Positions 46,142-57,200 of a stretch of DNA of 64,000 nt are shown piece by piece (position 1 is the first letter of the stretch; every line of letters starts with the position of its first letter). Position numbers and translations under genes: made by a program. This stretch comes from Mesorhabditis belari (Eukaryota; Nematoda; Chromadorea; Rhabditida; Rhabditidae). The stretch spans positions 2,203,501-2,267,500 of the forward strand of contig CAUEEP010000724.1 in the NCBI GenBank assembly GCA_958450365.1, given 5' to 3'. The notes under the pieces were generated by a model, which saw only the letters and a program-made list of their open reading frames with translations, searched no databases and was not told the origin of the DNA.

Positions 46142-46485
46142 TGTCTTTTATCTTAATCGGAAGGTCGAGGGTTCGAACCCCACATGCGACATGGTCACCC
46201 CCTTCGGATTTCCTTTCCCTTCGGGTTGAGAGGTTTTCTGGAGGGCAGTCTGGTGGTTGTGGCCCCAGTTCTTTAAAGTGACAAGCCACTCCTTCATCGT
46301 CATCTTCCCTTCACCACCAAAAAAGCTATTTAGTTCCCCATTGAGCTTAGGGTTAGGGAGCCGTCTGTCATGACGTGGGTTAAGTTAAGATATAGCCTAG
46401 TATTGTGTGTGTCGTTGTATTGTGATTGATATATTTCGTGTATGCGATAAATTCACCACTGGTAGCCCCAGTCGGTATTTTTAAA
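46142..46485 (+). mobile_element. SINE-like insertion with tRNA-type B box
   Basis: 344 bp absent from the equivalent position of the left palindrome arm and flanked by GAATG duplications (46137-46141, 46486-46490). A B box, GGTTCGAACCC, lies at 46170-46180 near the 5' end. It is followed by a tRNA-unrelated body and a T/A-rich 3' end (TATTTTTAAA). No A box is evident, so it is probably 5' truncated. No ORF. Confidence 0.6.
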
Positions 46486-46518
46486 GAATGGTATAGCTCG
46501 CATAATCGGATTGACCGC

Positions 46519-46807
46519 AGTTGACCGGCTCAGCCAGTTGACCGGCTCAGCCAGTTGACCGGCTCAGCCAGTTGACCGGCTCAGCCAGTTGACCGGCTCA
46601 GCCAGTTGACCGGCTCAGCCAGTTGACCGGCTCAGCCAGTTGACCGGCTCAGCCAGTTGACCGGCTCAGCCAGTTGACCGGCTCAGCCAGTTGACCGGCT
46701 CAGCCAGTTGACCGGCTCAGCCAGTTGACCGGCTCAGCCAGTTGACCGGCTCAGCCAGTTGACCGGCTCAGCCAGTTGACCGGCTCAGCCAGTTGACCGG
46801 CTCAGCC
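46519..46807. repeat. 17-bp minisatellite, exactly 17 copies
   Basis: GTTGACCGGCTCAGCCA repeated with essentially no variation over 289 bp. It begins 15 bp from the TA flank of the palindromic element. Confidence 0.95.
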
Positions 46808-47016
46808 ACCTTCCCTTGTAAGTTTTCCGTGATTTCCGTGATCTCCGTGATTAAACAGGGCCAAATTGCAAAAACTCATGAAAATATTGGCAAAAATGCG
46901 TAGCTGATAAGTTAGGATGACCGACATTTCCGTTGTCTTCCACATCGTTATTTCTAGTTTCCTTCAAAGTCGACTTTCAGGAAAAGAAAAACTTTGTAAC
47001 ACTTGTAAAGTTGTAA

Positions 47017-47026
47017 TTTATTTATT
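47017..47026 (-). terminator. poly(A) signal of the SLC49-like gene
   Basis: Overlapping AATAAATAAA on the minus strand lies about 31 nt downstream of the TAG at 47059-47057. This supports the stop used in the model. Confidence 0.6.
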
Positions 47027-47056
47027 GCTAGCTATTTAAGCTTAATTTAAGCCTAA

Positions 47057-50000
47057 CTAGATAAACTTTTTGCTGTTATTTCCAGCAGTTATTGTATTGT
47101 TTTTAAGCTTTCTAAAAGTATACACTATGTTTGTTTTCATAAAACTCACAGGCAAATGCACTTGGGCTTTTTGCGCCTTTTGCCGCTTGAGATCCTCGCG
47201 AATCAGAGCTGAAAATGGGGATCAGAGCTGATATTGTCTTGCTGTCTTGCTTGTTTTCGAAAACAAACAAAAAAAACTAGAATTACCAGTGAGAATGGTT
47301 CCCAAAATGAGAACCCCGATCATGACGGTGTTGCTCGTGAAAATGCCCAACCAGTGCAAAAGCGATCCGGCAGCCCATGTTAAAGCGATGCCGAAGATCT
47401 GGAGATTTTATCGTTTTTATTATTCCGATTATTTCGGATCGGATAAAATCGGATAATAAAAGCTCTATTTTCTTTGTTGAATAGAACAGTATTTAGCGTG
47501 TGAATGACGGGTAAATGCTGTAATAGTACCCCACCCCCATAATGACGGTGCGGAGCGTTGCGTAGTCTAGCCTACAGCCCCCACCCGTACAGTCGCGTAG
47601 TCGCAAAATTGTTGTTGTTGACAAGATCGTTGACAAGATCGTTGACGAGATTTTTGAAATCTATTACACTCGATGATTTACAGTGACTCGTGGAAAGCCT
47701 ACAATCATCAATAACGACATCAATACATCAATATCGGAGACACCGATTACTCGACATGACGAGAGAAATACTTTTGCGGCACTCAAAGAAGAACAAAGAA
47801 GAGCTGAACCATTAAAGTTTGTTTAGAAAAACAAATTGAATACAGCGATGCTATTTTCGAGAATGCTGCCTATTCGCATGAGAAAGTTAACCGCGAATTC
47901 AACTTTTGATCCAAACATCCAAATACAAAATGATCCAAACGTCCAAATACAAATTCTGGATCATCCAAACATCCAATACTCAACGTGTCAAGCATATTTG
48001 CGGTGCGGCCAAGTGGAGAACCAAGAGAGAACCCGGGACGAGTCGTGCTTTCCTCTCAAGCCACCTCTCAAGCTACACTACTGGACAATGAAATATCATA
48101 TTTGGAAAAAGATCGTCACTTTCGCGCGTCTGTAACTCCCTTATCTTTACCGTATTTCTAAATATTAATATTACCATTGTGTAGCCCTTGAAAAGAGCTT
48201 TCAGAAAATGTATAACACTAATAGTTTAAACTCAAAGACAACGGAGTTACAGACGCGCGAAAGTGACGATCGTTTTTCAAATATCATATTTCATTGTCCA
48301 GTGCTGTACCTATCGGAGTCTATTCGGTCGTTCTGTTGTTCTGTCGTCTGGCACGAAATCGGCGACGAGAATATGTACGTGAGCTGTGGATACGATACAA
48401 ATGTGGATACAATTGTGGACACAAATCACTCCTCAAAATCCCCTCCAATGCAACGACAACAAAATCCCCTCCAATACTTTCTCTTTTCTTTTTGATGTCA
48501 TGATCTATGGTGTGTATGTTTTTTTAAGATTTTGGATTGTCGGAAGTATAAACGAAATGGAAAGGTGGCGGCGGTAGTATCAATTTTCCTTTCAAACCTG
48601 AGCACTTGCATTGAGAAGACCAGACATTGTCCCCTCTGCACAAGGGAATGTCAACTCGGCGGCAAACTCGAAACCGATCGGCAGATAGCCTGTCATGAAG
48701 AAACTAAAAAAATAAATCTTATTTTTGACTCTTATGAACTAAATCTATAGCTACATTTAGTTACTCTATAAGGGAAAAGCAACAGTAGAATGAAGCCAAA
48801 TGAGAAAAGCAACAGTAGGATGAAGCCAAATGAGAAAGACAACAGTAGAATGAAGCCAAATGAGAAAGGCAACCGTAGAATGAAGCCAAATGAGAAAGAC
48901 AACAGTAGAATGAAGCCAAATGAGAAAGACAACAGTAGAATGAAGCCAAATGAGAAAGACAACAGTAGAATGAAGCCAAATGAGAAAGATAACCGTAGAA
49001 TGAAGCCAAATGAGAAAGACAACAGTAGAATGAAGCCAAATGAGAAAGACAACAGTAGAATGAAGCCAAATGAGAAAGACAACAGTAGAATGAAGCCAAA
49101 TGAGAAAGATAACCGTAGAATGAAGCCAAATGAGAAAGACAACAGTAGAATGAAGCCAAATGAGAAAGACAACAGTAGAATGAAGCCAAATGAGAAAGAC
49201 AACAGTAGAATGAAGCCAAATGAGAAAGACAACAGTAGAATGAAGCCAAATGAGAAAGACAACAGTAGAATGAAGCCAAATGAGAAAGACAACAGTAGAA
49301 TGAAGCCAAATGAGAAAGACAACAGTAGAATGAAGCCAAATGAGAAAGACAACAGTAGAATGAAGCCAAATGAGAAAGATAACCGTAGAATGAAGCCAAA
49401 TGAGAAAGACAACAGTAGAATCAAGCCAAATGAGAAAGGCAACAGTAGAATCAAGCCAAATGAGAAAGGCAACAGTAGAATCAAGCCAAATGAGAAAGGC
49501 AACAGTAGAATCAAGCCAAATGAGAAAGGCAACCGTAGGATGAAGCCAAATGAAAAAGCCTTAGACTAGCCTTGTAACGAAAACATCTATCTGTTCTTTA
49601 AAGGGTTTTTGTGTCTTTCTCAGCACCGACCCTTCGATTTTGACTATTTTGACTATCATTCAATGCAGAAGAAAATTACGCGTCCATTGATACCAAAATC
49701 AACTCAAAATATAATATCCATGTAAAGTTGTTGGCTAAAAACCTAAACCCCGCTCATTATGGACTTAAAGCCTCATAACTTTGCATGGATATTATATTTT
49801 GAGTTGATTTTGGTATCAATCGACGCGTAATTTTCTTCTGCATTGAATGATAGTCAAAATAGTCAAAATCGAAGGGTTGGTGCTGAGAAAGACACGAAAA
49901 ACTTTGAATTGCCAACGGCAAGAAAAGCAGATGTTTTCGTTGCAAGTTTAATATCGATCCATTATCCTCTAGCACCCCAACTTAAACCCATAATCATAAT

Positions 50001-51207
50001 TGGGAGTAAAGAAAGTATACTGATAAAGTTTACCCTCATTATTCGGACTATCCGTCCATAATGAGGAGTTACACTAGAAGTTACACTAGAAGTTACACTA
50101 GGAGATACACTAGGAGTTACATTAGAAGTTACATTAGAAGTTACACTAGGAGATACACTAGGACTTACATTAGAAGTTACACTAGAAGTTACACTAGGAG
50201 ATACACTAGGAGTTACATTAGAAGTTACACTAGGAGTTACACTAGAAGTTACACTAGAAGTTACACTAGGAGATACACTAGGAGTTACACTAGGAGTTAC
50301 ACTAGAAGTTACACTAGGAGATACACTAGGAGTTACATTAGAAGTTACATTAGAAGCTACACTAGACATTATTTGTTTGCTTGAGAGTCACAAGTACATC
50401 AAAATCTACTTGTAGCTCATGGCAATTCAAATTTTAAGATTAGAATCGATATTAGATTTTAAGATTCGATCCAAACGTGTTTTCAACTTCATTTTGTTCT
50501 ATTAATCTTTTAATCTTTTAATGATTCATTTACAAAAACGCACCCAAGCGCAATGGCTCCTGTATAAACCATCGAAATGTCTAACTCGAGAGTGAACGTG
50601 AAAAAGACCATGCCGAGGAATGAAAAGAAGTAAACAACGAAGGTGATCAATCTGGAAATTGAAATTTGAGCTTTTTTTCTAGAGAGAAAGGTACTTGAAT
50701 TTCTTGAACTTGTCCAGACACACTCCGCCGACCACCGAGCCAAACATACCGGCCAAAACCATTGCCTGAATTTTAGAAATCAGAATTGCATTGAGCTTTC
50801 TTATCAGTACAATGAGCCATAGGCCAACTGGTGCCTGGGAACATTCGGAATTAGAAAGAATCATTACTGAGGTTGCTGAAAAGTTGTGCTAATCCAAATC
50901 TTGCTTCAGTTACAGTAATTGACTGAGCCTACAAGCAAGGCCAAGGATCCAGGCCTGACAGCATGCAATAAATCTACAGTAAGGCTAAATCAGGAACTGT
51001 CCTTGACTTGCTTTGCTTGGTTTGGCTCAATCTGAAAAAAGAGACAGACAGACGGTCAAACAGACGGTCAAACAGACAGACAAACAGACAGACAAACAGA
51101 CAGACAGAAAGGCAGACAGACAGACAGAAAGGCAGACAGAAAGGCAGAGAGACAGAAAGGCAGACAGAAAGGCAGAGAGACAGACAGACAGAGAAACAGA
51201 CGGACAA

Positions 51208-51239
<32 letters not shown>

Positions 51240-54200
51240 GCAGGTAGGCAGGCCGACAGGCAGACAAACAGACAGACAAACAGACAGACAAACATACAGA
51301 CAAACAGACAGACAGAAAGGCAGCTAGAAAGGCAGACAAACAGACAGACAAACAGCCAAACAGACAGACAGGCAGACAGGCAGACAGACAGAAAGGCAGA
51401 CAAACAGCCAGACGGTCAAACAAACAGACATACAGACAGACAAACAGACAGACAGATACCAAACTCACCAAACCAATCCTCCCGCTCGCCTCGCTTTCTC
51501 CCGGATAAACGACTTCGATCATTTCGGCGAGAATCGTGGACACCGCATAGAAAACACCCGTATTCATACCTAGAATTCAAAAAATATTTTCAAGCCATTT
51601 GGTATTGGCTATAAGCTTGCAAAAAAACCATTTCACCCTAACAAACCAACCATAAGTCAAGAAGAGCAACAAGAATTCCTTATTCGTCAACAATTTCTTC
51701 ATTGTGCCCATGAAATTGCTGTCGATCGACTGCTCGAGAGCGGTGATCTAAAAGAATTGACTTTTGAAGACAAGTATTAACAATTAGAATTCAGTATTAA
51801 CAATTAGAATTAAGAATACAATTTTACAATACAATTTTCAAATCCAGTTTCTTACTTGGGCATATGAGGGCGGCATTTTGGGTCGAGCTGAGAAGACTGA
51901 AATTTGGATTTTGGAAGCTTTAGGAAGCTTTAGAAAGCTTTAGGAAGCTTTGGGAAGCTTTAGGAGGCTTTGGAAAGCTTTAGGAAGCTTTAGAAAGCTT
52001 TAGGAAGCTTTAGGAAGCTTTGGGAAGCTTTAGGAGGCTTTGGAAAGCTTTAGGAAGCTTTAGAAAGCTTTAGGAAGCTTTAGAAAGCTTTAGGAAGCTT
52101 TAGAAAGCTTTAGGAAGCTTTGGGAAGCTCTAGGAAGCTTTTGGAAGCTTTAGGAAGCTTTTAAAGCTATTTAGCTTTTAGCTATTTAACTTTTAGCTAT
52201 TTAAATTACTCGAGAAGTCCTAGAGAAGCAGATGCCTATAGCTTTAGAATATGCATCAAACTCACAACAAATAATCAATGTGAAGATGATCGTGTTGAGA
52301 ACAGCGGAGTAGAGGAAAAGTGACATCAAATCCTCGGCCACCTCCTCGCTTGTCCCGTTTTGGACGATCATCGGTGGAAGGACGAAACCGATTGCGATGC
52401 CCAACTGTAATCCATTGGATTTTTGAAAAGAAAAGCTGAGAAAAGCTGAGAAAAGCAGTTTCAAGTTTTCAACAGCTTCTTCAGCAGCTTCAACGAGTTT
52501 TTTTCTTAACCAACTAAACTCTTTCTGAGTCTTCTTTAAACTTTCTCTTTCTCAGAATGGAATCTCAACTGGGTGTGGTGGCCAAATGACATGAGATTCG
52601 ACGCAGAATTTCACGCTGATTCCGAATCTGTTTTCTGTTTCTGCTATGGAACACGTAACTGTAGTCAAACTATGATTGTCGTAACTTGTCGTAACCGTAG
52701 TTAAACCGCTTGTCGTACCTTGTCTTAACTGTAGTCAACTATGCTTTTCTCGTCTCATCTTTTCATCGATGATTTTGTCAAAGCTGATCAATGTCACCCA
52801 ATTCACATTCCCTTATGGAGTCTTCTTTTAACTAATTTTTACAAAGAGCTGTTTATCAAATGCTGTCTATCAAATGCTTTCTATCAAATGCTTTCTATCA
52901 AATGCTAATCACCTGATTTCCGAAGACTCCCGCTGCACAAGCCGTCGACACCTCATCAGCGCCAAACCATACAGCCGCTAATCGTGGTGGAGCTCCCAGG
53001 GTGAACATCTGAATACCAAATACATCTCACACTTTCACATCTCACAAACCTGTGACGCTCCGACGATTGTTTGACCGATCATCGTGATCCAGAACGCATC
53101 TGAAAGTTCGAGTGCTTGTTTTATGGAAAAATTTTGTAGTTTGTAGTATTTGTATTTTTAAATGAGTTTTTATTTACCTGGTGTTGTTGAAAATATCCTA
53201 ATCCATGCACCAATGCAATTCCCAGCAGCTCCCAGTAGAATCGATAGACGAAGACCGTATTTGTCGAGAAGCCAGCTGAAAATTGGATTTTGAATTTTGT
53301 TTTATTTGTTTTATTTGTTTTATTTGTTTTATTTGTTTTATGATTTATTTGTTTTATGTTTTATTTTCATTTTTCTTGTTTGATTGCAATGATTTTATGC
53401 AAGACAAGATTTGATTTTATTACAAATTTTATTAAATTCAAGCCACGTTTAGAAAGTAACCTAAGGTCGCGTCCGTTTCCTTCCTATTTGCGTTGCTATT
53501 TTGCAATTATTCGCGTCGCATTTTTCGCCCTTTTCTCCCTTCCCGAAATGATTTTTTTTTGGTCTGCGGGTTTTTGCCTTCTTTCTGGGGGGACTTTGTT
53601 GTTTCATTTTTTGATGCGCGTGCTGTTTTTGTAATGGGTATTGTTGGTTTCGTTTCGGCATTTCGGTTCTGTACTAATAAACAGTAACGTTATAAATTCA
53701 CTTTACTTTATGCTATCCTTCAGGTTTTAAATCCTGTTTAGATGACTGGTTTAACATTTTAGAGAGACTCTTACTAACATTAGAGACTGGTTTTACTAAC
53801 ATTTGTGTCACCATCGACGTAGTATCAATCCGATCTGTACTCTTCTCAAGAGTATTAATCTTATGTTGGATACTACGTGTTCTTGTTACGTTATAAGCGC
53901 TTTTGGGGAAACCCTTTTAACCTTTTGTGCTATTCGGCCATTCTTAAGCAGAATCATCCTCGTTGATAAGGTTAAAGCGGGTCGCACCCCAAACTCTAAA
54001 CTAGTTCTAGTTCTAGTAAACTAGTTCTAGTTCTAGTAAACTAGTTCTAGTTCTAGTAAAGTAACTCATCTAGTAAACGAATCTAGAACTAATCTAGTTA
54101 AATAGTTTTTGCAATCGTCAAAAATCCAATCACAAAAATGCAATCACAAAAATGCAATCGTCAAAAAAGTCCTTGTGAAAAGTTTGCATTTGTTTGACTT

Positions 54201-57200
54201 TCATTTTTTTTAAATGCTAAATTGCTAAAAGAATTTTCGATCAAAATTAAGAATTTAAAATGAGAAAGCAATTTATTTTTATTTCGGAGCCGAGTCCGGA
54301 ACGGAGGAGAATCCGGAACTTTTCGTAGCCGGACCACAAGGTTTCCGGACAAAAAGCCCCAGCACAGAAAGCCCCCGAGCTAAATTTTGTATATTTTTTT
54401 GCTAGTTTACCAAAATTTTGTGCTTTCTAGCTATTTTCATTATGTTTATTCCATTTTAGTTTATTCCATTATGTTTATTTCATTTATGTTTATTCCATTA
54501 TATCTATTCCATTATATCTATTCCATTTCAGTCGCTTTTCGTATTCAAGAAACGTATCGATGCTTTAGATCTAGTGGCTCTTTGCCGTAAGTAATTGGCT
54601 TATTGATTTCAGTATGTATTGTATGATTAAGTATCACTGTGCATTTCTCTATGATTTCTTTCACTTTATCGTTTGAATAAAGTATTATTATATCTATTCC
54701 ATTATATCTATTCTATTATGTTTATTTCATTTATTTTTATTCCATTATATCTATTCCATTATATCTATTCCATTATATCTATTCCATTATATCTATTCCA
54801 TTATATCTATTCTATTATATCTATTCTATTATATCTATTCCATTATATCTATTCTATTATATCTATTCTATTATATCTATTCTATTATATCTATTCTATT
54901 ATATCTATTCTATTATATCTATTCTATTATATCTATTCCATTATATCTATTCTATTATATCTATTCTATTATATCTATTCTATTATATCTATTCTATTAT
55001 ATCTATTCTATTATATATATTCCATTATATCTATTCCATTATATCTATTCTATTATGTTTATTCCATTTATGTTTATTCCATTTTAGTTTATTCCATTTA
55101 TGTTTATTCCATTTTAGTTTATTCCATTTAAGCCTTTTTGATCACTTGCATGACTTTTATTCTTTGATTACATGCAAATTTCAATGTCTGGAAAACTAGT
55201 AACAGAATTCTATCTCAAGATCGGTTTTATTTTGGTTTAGACACGGATTCCATCCAGAGTTTCAAGGAAATGACGGGTTTAGATACACACACACACACTC
55301 AGAATTATATCTGAAGATCGGTTTCACTTTGGTATACCCTTCACAAGACTTCTATCATCGATTCCAGTCTAATGAAAAAGCGTCTTTCAGCTTTGATAGG
55401 ATTTGAAATGGATAATATTGCATACTTATTTGTTTGTTTCACATTGTTGCCACTCAATCCCATCAGTCATCAGCCCCTGTCCGTTGTCTTGTCAAGAGTC
55501 AACCCCACTCAACCCCTTCTTTCATTCTTTCATTCTTTCACTCAGCTTTTCCCCCATTCCCTCACCTGAATGGACCCAAGCCTTCCCACAGTGTTTGCTT
55601 GAAATCTCATGTTCACCAGCTTGTCAACGTTTTTTTTTTCCGAATTTCCTCCTCTTCAATTTTTCACCCCCACCCATCTTTTCACGAGCTCAACAAGTCC
55701 AAATGTTTAGACAGGAACGGATCTCATGACTTGGTCAAACCTCTGATGACTTCTCTGATGACTACAACAAAATACTCTCCTTCATTCACAAGTTCAGAGT
55801 TGGGAGGAAGAGAATTGAACTCTTGAATTGAATTGAGCTTTGCACTGTAAAGTGATTGCTATTGATGGGCGTTGTTGGGCTTTTGGCGTACTTTATGATT
55901 AAACATCGAAACACACCCTTTCTAGCGCACTGAAAGCTTGTTTTCCTTTGAAAAACCGTTTGTTGAGAAAATTGAAAACCGTGCTGTGAGAAAATTGAAG
56001 AAAGTGCTCCAGAAAGGGCGCGTTGATGTGTTTGATCAAAAAGTACAGCAAAAAGATGGACAAGAGTCGACCGTTAAGTTTGAATTTCAGTTCTTACTAA
56101 AATATTCCAATGTACAAAGTATTTTGAGCTTCAAAATCTGATCTTCAGTCTAGTTTTTCGTAAACGATTAGACGCTCTTGATCTAGAGAGAGTCTAATCG
56201 ATCTAGAGAGAGTCTAATCGATCTGAGAGAGTCTAATCGATCTGAGAGAGTCTAATCGATCTGAGAGAGTCTAATCGATCTGAGAGAGTCTAATCGATCT
56301 AGAGAGAGTCTAATCGATCTAGAGAGAGTCTACTCGATCTAGAGAGAGTCTAATCGATCTGAGAGAGTCTAATCGATCTAGAGAGAGTCTAATCGATCTG
56401 GGAGAGTCTAATCAATCTAAGAGAGAGTCTAATCGATCTAGAGAGAGTCTAATCGATCTGGGAGAGTCTAATCGATCTAGAGAGAGTCTAATCGATCTAG
56501 AGAGAGTCTAATCGATCTAGAGAGAGTCTAATCGATCTAGAGAGAGTCTAATCGATCTGGGAGAGTCTAATCGATCTAGGGAGAGTCTAATCGATCTAGA
56601 GAGAGTCTAATCGATCTGGGAGAGTCTAATCGATCTAGAGAGAGTCTAATCGATCTAGAGAGAGTCTAATCGATCTAGAGAGAGTCTAATCGATCTAGAG
56701 AGAGTATACTCGATCTAGAGAGAGTCTAATCGATCTAGAGAGAGTCTAATCGATCTAGAGAGAGTCTAATCGATCTAGAGAGAGTCTAATCGATCTAGAG
56801 AGAGTCTAATCGATCTAGAGAGAGTCTAATCGATCTAGAGAGAGTCTAATCGATCTAGAGAGAGTCTAATCGATCTAGAGAGAGTCTAATCGATCTAGAG
56901 AGAGTCTAATCGATCTAGAGAGAGTATACTCGATCTAGAGAGAGTCTAATCGATCTGGGAGAGTCTAATCGATCTGGGAGAGTCTCCTTGAGAACCTAAT
57001 CTTTTCAAACCTCAATAGATTTGATTCGATTTTCATCTTTTCATCGAATTATTTTAATCGTTGGTAAGCTCTGTGAGAACGTTCTCAATATTTTTGCCCA
57101 AAAAGGTTTCGATCTGAGAAAGATCTAAGAAAAAAGAAGCCAACTTTAAGAAAAGGGGAAGGTTGTCGATGAAAACAAGACTAATACAAGAAAAATCGAG

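Larger units (their letters stand above)
45579..46502. mobile_element. large palindromic element with tRNA-like arms, TA-flanked
   Basis: Ends TGCGAGCTATACCATTC and inverse lie between TA dinucleotides (45577-45578, 46503-46504). Arms of about 220 bp share GCTGATTCCGAATATGTATT, ATGACAATCTGACAGG, AACGGCCGTCTTA and a tRNA-like block. The right arm is interrupted by the SINE-like insertion 46142-46485. Confidence 0.8.

Noticed and set aside
48790..49569. 259-codon frame of [10 protein letters not shown] decapeptide repeats and its antisense partners
   Set aside because: It is entirely within a 30-bp tandem array in intron 12 of the SLC49-like gene, with several frames equally open on both strands and no splice or homology support.
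50974..51567. [16 protein letters not shown] 197-residue frame
   Set aside because: CAGA repeat read in antisense, overlapping the real transporter exon 10 and its intron 10.
54285..54372. Possible exon with CCGG-rich sequence
   Set aside because: It matches a dispersed repeat at 25455-25545 and lacks a coding pattern.
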